Position numbers and translations under genes: made by a program. Shown here piece by piece: positions 1 to 15,654 of a stretch of DNA of 64,000 bases. The first letter of the stretch is position 1, and the number at the start of each line of letters is the position of its first letter. This stretch comes from Tolypeutes matacus (Eukaryota; Chordata; Mammalia; Cingulata; Chlamyphoridae), in assembly GCA_026826555.1 (NCBI GenBank), contig JAKSZT010054581.1:836902-900901 (forward strand), in the 5' to 3' direction. Below the pieces are notes generated by a model that was not told where the DNA came from, did no database searches, and saw nothing but the letters and a program-made list of their open reading frames with translations.

Positions 1-604
1 GATATGGAATTGCCATCTATTTGCTATGACTTAGATATTTAAATTTCTTAGTACATAGTAGACTGTGTATTTTTTTGTATCAATAAATCAATTGTTTATA
101 TAATAAACATACTAATATGGAAAATGAACTGTGGCAAAGCAAGGTCTGCCTCTATAGTATAATGCTGTCACATTTTATGGAAATTTAAATCAGAATTCAC
201 TCAAATTTAAAAAAAATACAAATAAATATTTGAAAGTTGTAAGCAGTTCCCTTAATATTTTAAAAATTGTCAGAAATCACAGAATTAAAAAAAAAAACTC
301 TCCAATACTAAAATGGGGGCTGTGATTTTACTATATATGGTCCTCTTTAAATAGCACTTAAAATTTAACTTCATTGCTTGAGAGTCTCCTGTAAATGTTT
401 TGTGTGGCTTTGACAATTTTGAGACTGATGTGCTGACTTCTGTTGCTATATTATTTTTCTGTGTCGTTATAATTCAGGATATTTTTTATGAAACTATCTC
501 ACCCAAGCATTCATTTAATGGTGATGTTAATGTTTATTTTGTAAAATGTGCATGAAAATTGATAACTCTGTAATAAATTTTTATTTTTTATAAAATTTGA
601 TTTT
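1..604. other. AT-rich stretch without a recognised gene
   Basis: The stretch is strongly AT-rich with A and T runs and no reading frame resembling a protein. L1 sequence begins at its right edge. I see no RNA gene or regulatory element. Confidence 0.5.
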
Positions 605-2135
605 GAAAAAAATACATTAGAACATAAACAAAAAATATTTGAAATGCCAGAAGAATTAACTGAAATCAAGGAAAGAACATCTGAACTTGAAAAGACAGGA
701 GAAGAGGAAGAGAGAAGAGTGGAAAAAATAGAACAGGGTCTCAGGAAATTGAATGACAACATGAAGCACACAAACATATATGTTATTGGTCCCAGGAAGA
801 GAAGAGATAAGAAAGAATATTTGAGGAAATAATTACTGAAAACTTCCCAACCCTTGTTAAAGACATTAATATCAATATCCAAGAAGTACAATGTACCCCA
901 AACAGAATAAATCTTAATAGACTTAATCTGAGACACCTACTCAGAATGGAAATAATAGAAATAAAGAGAGGAGGATTCTGAAAGCAGCAAGAGAAAAGCA
1001 AAGCATCACCTAAAAGTGAACCTCAGTAAGATTAAGTTCTGATCTTTCATCAGAAACCATATAGGTGAGAAGAAAGTGGTATGATGTATTTAAGGTACTG
1101 AAAGAGAAAAATTGCCAGTCAGGAATTCTTTATCCAGTAAAATTATTCGTCAAAAATGAGTGTGTTTAAAGTCATCACAGATTAATGAAAACTGAAAGAC
1201 TGTGTTACCAAATGACCAGATCTACAAGCAATATTTAAGGGAGTGTTGCAGCCTGAAAGAAAAAACAAAAATGAGAGACATGGAGAAAAATGTAAAAATG
1301 CAGATTATTAGGAAGGGTGAGTTAAGGCTTAAAAGACAGACAATAGTAAGATATGACAAGGGAAAGCCAAAAGATAAAGTAGATAAACTAACTAATGCCT
1401 TTACAGTAATAACATTGAACATTAATGATTGAACTCCCCAATAAAAAGACATAGACATAATGGATAAAAAATATAAGAGCTATATATACGCTGTCTACAG
1501 GAGACTCACCTCAGATGTAAGAACACAATCGGGGCGAAAGTAAAAGGTGGGAGAAACATTTCATGGACATATTAACCAAAGTGATCTGGAGTAGTGATTT
1601 CAATACTGGAAAAAAAGATATCTTAAATACAAAACTGTTATGAGATGAAGAACATAAATATATATTAATAAAAGGGGCAGTAAGGAAAATACATCTGTAT
1701 AATAATATTTGGAGACCTCAATACACACAATTCAGCATTGGAAATGTGGACAGAGGATAAACAAAGAAACTGAGATCTTGTATTATGTTGAATGATGAAT
1801 GAACTAGACTTAACAGCCATTATAGTGTTACATCCCAAAACAGAAAGATATACATTCTTTTTATATGCTCCTAGATCATTTTCTAAGAGAGTCACAAGAC
1901 AGGTCTCAATAAATGTAAAAAGACTGAAATTATACAAAGCACTATCTCTGATCATAATGTAATGAAGCTGGAAATCAATCTCAGAGGGAAAGAAGGAAAA
2001 TCCACAAAAATATGGAGATTAAACAACACACTCTTAAATAATCAGTTGGTCAAAGAAGAAATTACAAGAGAAATGAGTAAATTTCTTGACACAAATGAAA
2101 ACAAAAGCACAACATATAAAAACCTATGGGGAAAA
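605..2135 (+). mobile_element. L1 retrotransposon fragment A (ORF1 end plus start of ORF2)
   Basis: This is a truncated LINE-1 on the plus strand. Positions 605-1000 encode a coiled-coil stretch (TEIKERTSELEKTGEEEERR) typical of the L1 ORF1 RNA-binding protein. Positions 1000-1200 continue into the ORF1 C-terminal region, parallel to 4080-4290 in the neighbouring L1. ORF2 begins near 1410 with the endonuclease start (TVITLNIND) and is recognisable to about 2110, in the endonuclease-to-RT linker (LNNQLVKEEITREMSKF). Frames are broken by many stops. The element stops at about 2135, where the 5' UTR of another L1 begins, so it is truncated at both ends. It is L1 by reading-frame content; the subfamily is not determined. 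Confidence 0.85.
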
Positions 2136-2139
2136 CTAA

Positions 2140-3320
2140 CACAATGGCAGCAGAGTAAGGAGCCCCAAGAGTCAGCTTGTGCTACAGGGCAGTTAATAAT
2201 TTCCCAGAGCTATCCAAAGCACCTGTTTGGGGGCTCCTGGAGACCAGAAGAGCATCCTGCAACATCCTTGAAAGAATGACAGAAGGAGACTGCACATTTT
2301 CAGAGAAGATTCATGAGTAGTCCACTCCATGCCACGGAGGCTGGTGCCCAAACTCCACTGGCAGTGCAAGCCACCTTGGGAGATATTCCATGGCTGGAAT
2401 TGGAAGCTCCATTTCCCAAAAATAGGGGAGGAAGAGACAGTTGGGCACCAAATTCAGCCACTGATTAGCAAATCAGGCTGACTAAAGTATTATCTTAAAA
2501 ACAACTGAAGTTTGAACCTGTACAAGTCAATAAGAGGCTGGTAGCTGCCATTAAAACTCTGCCCATGGCATGAGGGGAAGTGGACTGAAAGTCACAGTGC
2601 TGGTATGGACTGGTCTCTTTTCATCCAGATCAGATTGCAGCTCTAGCCTCATACCCAGCCTGACCTCTGGCAGGGAAGAAGCTGTTGGACCTGTACCATC
2701 CTCTCCAGGAAACTACAGACCATGTTGTGGAGGCTAGTACTCATCCTACTCTGGCAGTGCTAGCTTCCTTAGGAGCTATTTTGTGGCTGGAGTTAGAAGC
2801 TCCATTTTGCAAAAACAGGGGAGGAAGTGATGGTTGGCCACTGACTTCCACTACTGATTAGTAAATTTGGTTGGTTAAATTTTAACCCTAAGAACAGCTA
2901 AATATTAAACCTGTCCAAATCAGAAAGAAGTTGGTGCCACCATTTTGACTCCACCCCCAGCATGAGGGGAAGTAGGGCAGATTGAAAATCAGTGATGGCT
3001 GTGAATAGCTTCTTTACCCCATATCAGACTACAGGCCTAGCCTAGGCTTCAGCCTCACCTCTGGCAGGGAGGAACCTGGCATGACCTTCATCAGCCTCTC
3101 CAGGTAACTGCAGGTACATTTAGCTAGTACAGACTGAAAAAATTGGAAATCTATTTGAGCAACTGTGGTCATTTAGGATCCACAGAGCACAGATTGCTGC
3201 ACACACTTACTGCTCCATCCCCAACCCAGGCAGGAAAGAGAAGGGAGTGAATCTTCATCATGCCTGCATGACTTGAATTATTACACATGGCTGTGGTTCT
3301 GTCCCTGACCCTGGCAAAGG
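2140..3320 (+). repeat. L1 5' UTR with two tandem monomers of about 390 bp
   Basis: Two successive blocks share a word order: a 'ggaggct-gt' segment, 'ggctgga-tt-gaagctccattt', 'aggggaggaag', 'actgattagtaaat', 'aacctgt', 'gcatgaggggaagt' and 'cctctggcaggga'. The first block starts near 2336 and the second near 2726, an offset of about 390 bp. The same period recurs in the minus-strand L1 at 42900-43700. In rodent L1s such 5' monomers carry promoter activity; a promoter role here is inference. Confidence 0.7.
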
Positions 3321-3439
3321 AGAAAGGTGGGAAAAGCTTCATCTGTCCCTAGAGCAATGTATCAGCTTGAACCTTCACAGTTTATAGCACTAACTACATA
3401 CTCAGCTCCTACTACACAAAAACTAAAACTAAAGAGAGA

Positions 3440-4360
3440 CAATGCACCCAGAATAAACACTTCTAGTAAGCCAGAAGCCAAGACACCAAAAAAATTACAA
3501 TCTATACCAAGAGACAGGAAGTTATGGCCCAATGAAGGGGATAAGATAAGCCTCCAGATGACATAAAGGAGTTGAGACAACAAATAATAGATGTTCAAAC
3601 AAATCTACTTAATAAATTCAATGAGATGGCTAGAGACATTAAGGATATTAAATGACATTGGGTGAGCACAAAGAAGAATTTGAAAGCATACCCAGAAAAA
3701 TAGCAGATCTTACAGGAATGAAAGGTGCAAGAAATGAAATTAAAAATACATTGGACTCATATAACAGCAGATTTGAAGAAGCAGAAGAAAGGATTGGTCA
3801 GCTTGAAGAATTGGCCTCCAAAAGTGAACATAGAAAAGAACAGATGAAGAATAGAATGGAAAAAATTGAACAAGATCTGAGGGAACTGAACAGCATCAAG
3901 AGATATGCAAACATACATTTCATGGAAAGGGGCAGAAGGAATATTTGAAGAAAGAATTGTAGAAAATTTCCCAACCCTAATGAAGGACATAGATATCTGT
4001 GTCCAAGAAGCACAAGGTACTCCCATCCAAAGAAGTCTGAATACACCAACTCTGAGATACATACTAATCAGAAAGTCAAATGCTAAAGACAAAGAAAGAA
4101 TTCTGAGAGCAGCAAGAGAAAAGCAATGTATAACATATCAGAGATACCCAATGAGATTAAGTGCCGATTTCTCATCAGAAACCATCGAGGTAAGAAGGCA
4201 GCAGTGTGATATATTTAAGATACTACAAGAGAAAAACTTCCAGCCAAGAATCTTATATCTGGCAAGATTGTCTTTCAAAAATGAGGGCAAGTTTGGAATC
4301 TTCACACATAAACAGAAACTGAGAGAGATTATGACAGAGTCTTTTCTTTTCAGAATGTAG
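3440..4360 (+). pseudogene. L1 ORF1 remnant (RNA-binding chaperone)
   Basis: ORF1p is the trimeric RNA-binding protein that coats L1 RNA in the cytoplasm. A lysine-rich N-terminal part (about 3440-3570) is followed by a coiled-coil segment open from 3652 to 3948 with heptad-like EEAEERIGQLEELASKSE. An RRM/C-terminal part is open from 3905 to 4360 and includes YQRYPMRLSADFSSETIE, a typical ORF1 C-terminal stretch. The coiled coil and the C-terminal part lie in different frames and overlap by about 44 bp, so at least one frameshift separates them. Further stops break the N-terminal part near 3560-3655. It is not a functional protein. Confidence 0.85.
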
Positions 4361-4529
4361 CACAACCTTGCAGGAAATACTAAAAGGTGTGGTACATTCT
4401 GAAAAGAAAAGACAGGAGAGAGAAGCTTAGAAGAGAGTAAAAAAATGAAGATTATTTCAGTAAAAATAACTAAAAGAGTTGGGAAAATATAATATGACAG
4501 ATAAATCCCAGAGATCAAAATGTGTGAAA

Positions 4530-5800
4530 TAAGAACTGCCTTTAAAGTAATAACATTGAATGTTAATGGATCAAAATCCCCAATCAAAAGAAAATGTGAC
4601 CCATCTATATGCTGTCTGCAAGAAACTCACCTTTGACCCAAGGATAACAATAAATAGACAATGAAAGGCTTCCACATGTGCAGTAACAGAAAAAAAAAAA
4701 AAAAGGGAATAGCTATACTTAGATGAAATAGACTTTAAAGACACTATAAATACACAAACAGGAGGAAGTCAGGAAAAATTTCCATTTACAATAGCGAATA
4801 AAAGAATAACATATTTAGGAATAAACTTAACCAAGTATGTAAAGCACTTGTATTCAGAAAACTACAATGCATTGTTAAGTCAAAAAAGATCTAAATAATT
4901 GGAAGAACATTCCATGCTTATGGACTGGAAGACTAAATATCATCCAGATGTCAATTCTACCCAAAAATTTTTAAGATTTATTTTATTTATTTATTTCTCC
5001 CCACCCCCTCACTGTCTGTGCTCTCAGACTGTGTCTGTTAGTTGTGTGCTTGTCTTCTCTTTTATTAGGAGGCATCATGAACCCAACCAGGGACCTTATG
5101 CTCTCCACTTAGTTGTGCCTTTCATTATGGTTTTCTTCATTGTGTCTCTTGTTACAGCAGCTCACCATGCCAGGCTGTCATGACAGCTTGCTGTCTTGTC
5201 CTGCCCAGGACTCCCATGTGGAAGGTAGAATCTCAATCACTTGAGCTGCATCTCCTTCTCTATCCAAATTGATATACAGATTCAATGCAATCCTGAATAA
5301 AAATTCCACCAGCATTTTTAAAATAAGTGGAAAGCAAAATTGTCAAAATTTTTTGGAAGGGGAAGGGGTACTGAATAGCCAGAAAAACCTTAAAAGGGAA
5401 AAGCAAAGTTGGAGGGCTTTCACATCTGGACTTTAAATCATATTACCTAGCTAGCATGGTAAAAAGAGCATGGTACTGGCATAAAGACCAATAGAAACAA
5501 ATTGATGGTTCAGAAACAGACTCTCATATCTATGGTCAAGTGATTTTTGACAAGCAAGTCAAACTCACCAAGCTTTGGCAGAACAGTCCATTCAACAAAT
5601 GATGCTGGGAGAATTGGATATCCATAGCCAAATGAAAGAAAGAGGACCCCCATCTCATACCTTATACAAAATTTAACTCAAAATGGGTCAAACACCTAAA
5701 TATAAAAGCAAGAACCATAAAGCTTCTAGAAGAAATTATAGGAAAACATCTTCAAGACCTGATGGTAGTTGGTGGATTCTTAAAGGAGCTAAAAGGAAGA
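4530..5800 (+). pseudogene. L1 ORF2 remnant (endonuclease/reverse transcriptase), internally deleted
   Basis: ORF2p nicks target DNA and reverse-transcribes L1 RNA. The endonuclease start is visible at about 4545-4640 (the equivalent of 'ITLNVNG', then 'CLQETH'). An A-rich junction at 4690-4705 leads within about 100 bp to RT C-terminal sequence (the '[21 protein letters not shown]'-like part, 4820-4880). That sequence resumes after the SINE at 5265 with the 'IDSMQS-IKIPPAFL' region and continues to about 5790. The catalytic RT core is missing. Confidence 0.8.
4963..5268 (-). mobile_element. tRNA-derived SINE, dimeric, inserted in L1 ORF2
   Basis: Read on the minus strand, the element starts at 5268 with a tRNA-like head ('agctcaagtgattgagattc', then 'ccacatggga'). 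A second tRNA-like module lies at about 5075-5140 (a degenerate B-box-like 'ggttgggttc'). It ends in an AAATAAATAAAT-type tail at 4966-4985. L1 ORF2 resumes on both sides, and the short repeated 'tcta-ccaaa' at both ends looks like a target-site duplication. The head and tail resemble SINEs I recall from two-toed sloth and relatives. Confidence 0.75.
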
Positions 5801-6740
5801 CTGAGATGGACTATTGATGCTTAATGTATGTAGATGTTTTAATTAACTTTACTGTAAAAATATGGATATGTATACAGTTGATGTAATACATCATAGTGAG
5901 TAACAGCTGGTTTATAAATGGGAATATGGCTGGTAAGAGTAGTCTAAGGATGTAAATGTCAATTGAAAGAAATCTAGAGAATTATCTATGGGCTGAATAA
6001 TACAATGAACCCAGAGGTGTGTGAGAATTGTGGTTGATGGTACAGATGCAAGTGTCTTTTGTGAGCTAGAGCAGATGAACATCACTATTGAAGGGGGTTG
6101 GGAATGTGGAGAAGCATGGGAAAATATAACTGGATTAACCAATGGACTGTGGTAAACAGCAATACTATAATATTCATACATCTATGTCAAAGATATACTT
6201 TGTTGATAATGGGAGAGTATGGAAAAAGTGTGCCAAATGTACACTATGGCCTATGATTAGTGCTATTAGTCTGATGATATTATCTCATAATCTCTAACAA
6301 ATGTCCCACCAACGTCTGGTGTGTTGACAGAGGGGTATTGTGTGGGAATTCTGCACATATGCATGATTGTTTTGTAAGTTCATAACTTCTGTCATAAAAA
6401 TATATTTTGAAAAGTAATATGGTGGATTGGTGGGAAAATACACCAAATATAAGATATGGACTATAGTTAGTAGTAAGCTTTTAATGATAGTCTTTCATAA
6501 TTTGCAACAAATGCCTTACAATTGTGCAAGGTGTTTGTGTTGGGTTGATGTATGGAACCCCTGTATGCTGTTATAGTTTGCTTTGTAAGCGCACAAATTT
6601 TACTATACACTTATTGTTTATGTATGTTCATGTATAAGTGATATAATAATAATAATAATTAGGGTGGATTAGGGGGGAAATACAACAAATGTAAGATACT
6701 TTGATTAGTAGAAATATTTTGAGGATGACCTTTCATCATT
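5800..6740 (+). repeat. L1 3' UTR with three tandem-like blocks
   Basis: Three blocks starting near 6209, 6421 and 6663 share the order 'gg-ggat-gg-ggaaa', 'ca-caaatgtaagatat', 'gattagtag', 'ctttcataat' and 'aacaaatg'. The offsets are about 212 and 242 bp. A (TAA)n run at 6641-6659 separates the last two. This 3' UTR expansion in the parent L1 explains the long non-coding stretch. Confidence 0.65.
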
Positions 6741-6779
6741 AGTTAAAAATGTTTCAGTTATCTAGAGATATCTAGACAC

Positions 6780-7660
6780 TATAAGCAGGACAGACAATCT
6801 CAGGAATTCTGCACCCAGTCAATGGGCCTTACTTAGGAAGAGATCTTCCCAAGAAGATCTCAGAGTTAGACTTATTCATAATTTACCTACACATGACCCT
6901 TCTGTCTTTTATTTGATCCTATAATTAGCACTATTCTTGTTAAATATATGTCCCAGAGACTTAAACCTTCAGAATGCTCATTTGCCAGTTGAGTCCTGAG
7001 TCTCAGCAGACTTCTAACACTTACTCATCAGTTCATCAGAATCACCCAGGACAACTAACAAAAGGATGGATGATGGACAATGTCCATGCCAGGAAGTGGA
7101 CAGTGTGTGTAACTGCAAGCAATACAGTACCATCCATCTGCCCCATGGAATCTAAGCCCTCTTTCAATCATAGACTGGGTGGACATCACAATCCTGAAAT
7201 CCCCTATATTGAGGAATGAACAAACATAAAGGGGGAAAGCAATGATGGACTAAAGTAGACACGACTATTCTAGCAATGGAAGAATTTGTATCATTGATAT
7301 AAAAGCAGTGTCCACCAAAGTTTCTGAAGGGAGGGAGAGGGAAGAATAGGTATAATATGGGGGCATTTTTGAGATAATGGAATTGTCCTGCATGACATAA
7401 TGATGAAGATCCAGGCCTTTATGTATTTTGTCAAAACCTATAAAATTGTGTGGGCCAACGTGTAAACTATAATATAAGTTATAGTGCTTGGTTAGTACAA
7501 TGCTTCAATATGTTTTCATGAATTTTAACAAATGTACCACACTAATGAAAGATGTAGTTAAAGTGGGAAAGTGGGGTAGGGGTAGTGGGTGGGATAGATG
7601 GGAATCCCCTATATTTTAATGTAGCACTTTGTAATCTAAAGCCTCTTTTTAAAAATTAAA
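6780..7660 (+). mobile_element. Second L1 3' UTR fragment
   Basis: The stretch repeats, in the same order, segments also found at 44750-44980, 38890-39300 and (reversed) 60560-60900. These are the 'gtcctgagtctcagcagacttc' equivalent, the 'gttcat--ga-tcacccaggacaactaacaa' equivalent, the 'ggtggacatcacaatcctgaaatc' equivalent and 'gcatttttgagataatggaattgtcctgcatgac'. It ends in an A-rich tail near 7650-7670. It is a diverged 3' UTR of an L1 and no ORF is supported. Confidence 0.7.
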
Positions 7661-9730
7661 AAAGAACCTCACCCTAGAATATTATTTTGAAATTTCAGAT
7701 CACCAAGATTAAAAATAAAAACAGGTTTATTAAAAAGATTGTTTGTAAATCTTTCGAAATGAATAGAAATTGTTAAAGCATTAAACAAATGTAAAAGTCT
7801 GGACAAAATATTAGCAAACTGAATCTTGTAATGAATAAAAACATTATACCTTAAAAAAGAGACTAAAAAACACAAAAATAAATAAGAAAACAAAACAAGA
7901 ACAAAAAGGAAATATAAAAACAAAATATATAAAACAAAACAAAAACAAAACAGAACTTAAACATTCTCTGAAAGAAAAATAAATCTGTGATGGATTAAAC
8001 AGCAGAAAAATATCTGAACCATCACCAACAACACTGAAAAATACAAAATAGTGTTACAATACCTTCAAGTGGCTGAGGGAATAGTATTTTCAACTCTGAA
8101 TTCTGTTCCTGCCAAATTGCCAATCAATTGTGACGACAGATAAGAATGCTGAACTTTTTCTCCCAGGTACCTTATCTTCCAAATTTCAATGAAGACATTC
8201 TCTAACAAGACAAGGGAATCCTGAGAGAAAGAACAAGATGCAATTGAGGAAGCAGTGGAGAAAACCCAGATAAGCAGTTTAGGAACTCTCAGTAAGGAGG
8301 CTCTACCTGAGGCATAGGAGGTCTCACTCCAGATGGAAACAGGAAGTACAGTGCCCAGCAGGGAGAACTTCAGATGGAAAGCTCAAAATGCTAGAAGAAA
8401 TTAATGATGTGGTAGAAATAGATTATGTAAGAGAAAAGAAAGGCAATGAGAAACCCGAAAACAAAAGTTTGAAGAGAAAAAAATAAATAGATACATAAAA
8501 CCTTAGAATAATAGGGAATTTAGGTGATAGGAGGAATTGATAGTGCCAATATCCTCCTGTCAAGGTGGGAAGCTGCAAGATTTTGCAATAGTTTAAAGAA
8601 TTCAACACTACAGTGATAAATAGGAAAGAAACTACAGTAATTATATCACTACCATGTGATGAAGGTATAGGGGAGCTGGGGAGTACATGAAGCTCACCCT
8701 TTCTGTCCATGAGGTGGAAACAGGTGAGGTCAGGGGTCACTGGAGGGGGGAACAGAGGGGAAGCAGCTCTTTCCTTTAATTTTAACTCCTTCTACACTGT
8801 CTTACTCCTTAGCCATGTGCATATTTCATTGTGAAAAATACATTAAACTTAATCAGAAATAACTTTGGGAAAAGCCTCTGTTCCAGTGACACAAGTTCTG
8901 GGTCTAATCAGACAATACTGGATGAAAGTGAACCTGCTAACCCTTCCACCCTTCTGCACACTCAAACAAGAGGTGAGGGGGGTCATGGCATCTGGTGCAA
9001 AAGTAATTGTCCTGTCTAGAGCAGACTAACTTGTATGGCTGGGATTGTCCAGGGTAGTGAGGGGCACAGCTGCAGTAGTGTCCAGATAGAGCATCATGAA
9101 GTCCAGCTCCTGACCATAGACCAGATGCCCACTCTCAAAATAAGCTTCCACGGATGATGTCAGTGTGAGGGACATCAGCCATGATAATGAGTAGCCAATG
9201 TGGGGTTGGCCATATTGCTGCTGGCAGCCAGAGAGCAGAGCCCAGGCCTAGGGCAGACTGGGGGTCAGGAGGCAGCATGGAGCCCCAAACCCTCCACCAA
9301 CATCTCAGTGCCCTGCAGAGACTGGTGGGGTAAACAAACACCACCCCTCAGTGGGCAGAGGCTCCTGCAGGTTGCCACCTGGGAAGAGACTCCTGTCATG
9401 TTAGGGAATCTGGTTTCCCATCTGGGCTTAAAACTGATAGGTTATGAGGCCCACACATTAGCAGTCATGCTGTACTCCCCAGTCCTCCTGCAGTATGTGA
9501 TATGAGAGACTAGAGGCTGGGCCTGAGGGGCTGGCCCCAGGGACTATTAATTAACATGGTTGCTGGAAACATGAAACTCATTAGCAGTTTTGTTTACAAT
9601 GGCTGCAAATGGAGCACTGGTACAGGACTGAAAACTGAGAAGGATTAGCAACAGTGTCAAAGTGGAGTCAACACCTGATGGTCTGAGCCAGGAAACCAAA
9701 GCAAAGAATGGAAATAAATGCTAAAAAGTA
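7661..9730. other. A-rich then unassigned intergenic DNA
   Basis: Positions 7661-8000 are A-rich with AAAACA-type runs. From 8000 to 9730 I recognise no repeat family, exon or RNA gene. The reading frames present are short and do not resemble proteins. Old repeats beyond visual recognition are possible. Confidence 0.45.
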
Positions 9731-9787
9731 CAAAACAAACAAACAAACAAACAAACAAACAAACAAAAAAAAAAAAAAAAAAAAAAA
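9731..9787. repeat. (CAAA)n plus poly-A simple repeat
   Basis: About nine CAAA units run straight into a long A run. This may be the 3' tail of an unrecognised plus-strand retroelement upstream. Confidence 0.9.
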
Positions 9788-9879
9788 CACATGATGGTGC
9801 ACTAAAGCAACACCAAGAAGCAAGTTACTAGTAATTTATGAATTAATATTCATTGTATGGTCACTGTCTCTCAGAATGT

Positions 9880-10055
9880 GCCTCAAGCCTTAGGTTAACC
9901 GCAGATAATCTGCAGCAACTCCACATGGCATGTCCCATCACTACCACCATTTCACAGGTGGGAAAACAGAGGTACAGAGGAGTCAGGTGAACCTGCCCAA
10001 GGTCACACAGCAAGGTGGGACTGAGCCTAGAAGTGAACAATCTGGGAAATCATGA
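9880..10055 (-). mobile_element. MIR SINE fragment
   Basis: The text 'ccatttcacaggtgggaaaacagaggtacagagg', followed by 'cctgcccaaggtcacacagcaaggtggga', is the characteristic MIR core read on its minus strand. Confidence 0.85.
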
Positions 10056-10059
10056 GAGA

Positions 10060-12180
10060 TTCTGATGTTAAAAGAAAAGGAGGAACAGATGCCTAAAAGT
10101 CATGGGCAGCCCAGGACAGGCCATGGCCCTCACTTGGGTCCTGGTCCTGCCCCACTCAGCCGCATCAGCCACTAGCACCCTTTTTATAGTCCCAGCAGCT
10201 TTGAACTCATCAGAGGAGGAGCAGAGGGAGCAGGGGCAGTGCTTGGAAACAGCACCTGGGGCAGAGGAGGAACTTAGTAAAAGCTTGGTTTAACTAACCT
10301 AATGACACTTGAAAACAACAAAATACTAGAAATACATGACAATGACACTTGCACACTATACTTCTTTCTAAGTCTGTGTCTCCCATTGTTAGAAGGAAGT
10401 TGCCCCCACCTGTGGCCATGGGAGCTCCATCCAACACAGACTACAGCTGTCTCTGCTCTCAGCCTCCAAGGACCACCCTATCTCAGCCCTGCGGTCCCAT
10501 CCTCAGAGCAGAGCAGGGGCTGAACATTTGAGGTGGTCCTACAGGCCATGCAGACAAGAGTACCTGGGAGACAATGGCTTTGAGAGGGTCTCATATCCAG
10601 CAAATTCTGAAGCCAGGGCCAGCAGTTCCCACAGTCCCTGGGTGGCCTCCAGGGACCGTGGAGGGTCACTTCCCTGGCTTCTTGCTGAAAGCAAGGCAGA
10701 GTCAGAGGGAGGGGAGTCTTGGAGCTCTAATGCCCTGCCTCTTTCCCCAGAATAGTTAGGTCTTTCAAGCAGGTAAGAGCAACTGCTGGTTGGAAGAGGG
10801 CATCACCACTGCTTCAATCCACTGTCTTTCATTGCTCAGTCTGTCTTCAGTCTTAACCAACAAACCAGATTTATGAATCCTGGACACCCCCAAACCATGA
10901 CACTGGGCTCAATAGCCCCTTCCACCTGGCCACAACATGAGGCTGTCTCCCACCCTACTCTTGGCCCTGGCTGCATATGAAGCTCTAAACACAGAATGGC
11001 TGCCCCAGACCCACTTGGCCAATACTCAGTCACACAGGAGCCTCCTAGCACAGTCTGAGGACAGCCTTGGCTGCATCATTCTCACTCCCTGATGACAAAC
11101 TGACCCAACACCACCTGATGGTGAACTCAAGCCAGGAAAACCCCTGAACCTGCAAATGGTATCCTGCCCCTGCCTAACAAAAGGGACACAAGGTGAATGC
11201 CAAGTTTGCCAGATGCCAGCAGCCCACTCCAAAACCTTGGGGAGCCTATATCCTCACACCACTCACCTGAAGAACAGGCATGACCCCAAACTGGGCATGA
11301 GCTTGGGGGCTGCCAGATGGCCCTGGCTGGCCTTACTCTGACCTCAGGGCAAGGGATCTTCAGTGCCACCAGTAGTTGGCAAAACCAGTTACAAACCTGC
11401 TCAGCCATCAAGCTCATCTCCAATGCCAGGTGCTCTTGCCCAGGACAAGATGCCCAGTCAGTCCAAGTCCACCCTCATCTCTCCAAGGGCAGATGTGGCA
11501 AAATGTGGGAGAACTGGAGGGCCACTCACCTGCACATTTGCAAGTTTACTACCAAGTCTTCCTCTGGTCAAACAGAGACATGCTTGTGGGGAGACCATGG
11601 GAACAACACCTGCTGCCCAGCTGCCTCCCCCAGATGGCCCCCAGAGCCCATTTGAAAAGCCCCAGCATTGTGAAGCCAGCAGAGGGACTCCCCAGTGGAC
11701 AACACAAACTATCCCCGGTGGGGCACACCTCCATGGGGTCTCCCTAGGTGTGGCCAACCCCCCAGGCCTCTGCACCTCAACTGGTGACTTTTCTCTACAC
11801 AGTGGAAGGACCAGAGCTCAGAGAATAACCAGGATGGCTTGGGGCCTCCTCCAGTGAGGGCTGCCTGCTCCTCCAGCTCTCTCCTTCCCCTGCATGGTGA
11901 CCCCTGATGGGTGAGGCCCCCATGTGCTGAGATCACACATCCCCATTGGTTTCTCTCCCTGGTGATTCCTTGCTTGCTCTCCTTCCCCCCATGTGGTAAG
12001 TGCTCAGTGCCTGCACACAGGAGATGCTTAAGGGGCATGGATCAAAGCCAGCTGATTGGCAATGTTTTGGCTCCATGTAGCAAAACAAAGCCTCTGTGGG
12101 TGCAGACTCTACAATCAGGGCAGAGATTCCCATCAGACAATAAACCCCTGTCCTGGGGCCACCAGGTCACAGTGGATGAG
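10060..12180. other. GC-rich region, at most one weak minus-strand exon candidate
   Basis: The base composition shifts to GC-rich. Many short overlapping reading frames exist on both strands, as expected where stop codons are rare, and none resembles a known protein. On the minus strand, 11340-11423 reads MEMSLMAEQVCNWFCQLLVA, which looks protein-like, but I could not place clean splice sites around it. I count it only as a possible part of the gene whose candidate exons lie at 12578-18045. Confidence 0.3.
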
Positions 12181-12189
12181 TAACTCTCA

Positions 12190-15300
<3,111 letters not shown>

Positions 15301-15309
15301 TAAACCAAG

Positions 15310-15335
15310 CACACACACACACACACACACACACA
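15310..15335. repeat. (CA)n microsatellite
   Basis: Thirteen uninterrupted CA dinucleotides. Confidence 0.97.
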
Positions 15336-15654
15336 AAGACACCATGTGGCCCCTACTGTCTACCTACTACCTGGAAAGTTGCTGACTTCCCTCCAGGACA
15401 CCAAGACCCTCCTGCACCCTGTCCTTGTCCTGGCAGCAACACCTACGATGCCAGCCCAAGGAAATAACATCCCTGACCAATGCTCTTCATTCCCTATGGG
15501 CCATTCATTTGCAGCCAAACCTTGATTGACGGAGCAGGTGACAAATGTCACTCAGTGAAGGCACATGGTGGGTGCTGGAGAAATGCTGACTAAGGAGACA
15601 CTTGATATATTCTGACTGTTCCCAATTCATTGGGTTCTCATGCTCCACCCTGTG

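Larger units (their letters stand above)
2136..6740 (+). mobile_element. L1 retrotransposon B, nearly full length but decayed, with a SINE in ORF2
   Basis: In order this element has a 5' UTR (2136 to about 3430), ORF1 (about 3440-4360), an ORF2 with internal deletions (about 4530-5800) and a long 3' UTR (about 5800-6740). Its 5' end matches, in reverse, the head of the minus-strand L1 at 43795. ORF2 jumps from endonuclease sequence (about 4640) to RT C-terminal sequence (about 4790), so most of the RT is deleted. A minus-strand SINE interrupts it at 4963-5268. It is non-coding by stops and frameshifts. The 3' UTR is of a type I associate with xenarthran L1s, which is recall rather than a search. 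Confidence 0.85.

Noticed and set aside
11317..11857. Overlapping plus-strand frames of 112-164 codons
   Set aside because: Three frames are open at once in GC-rich DNA with no protein-like pattern in any of them.
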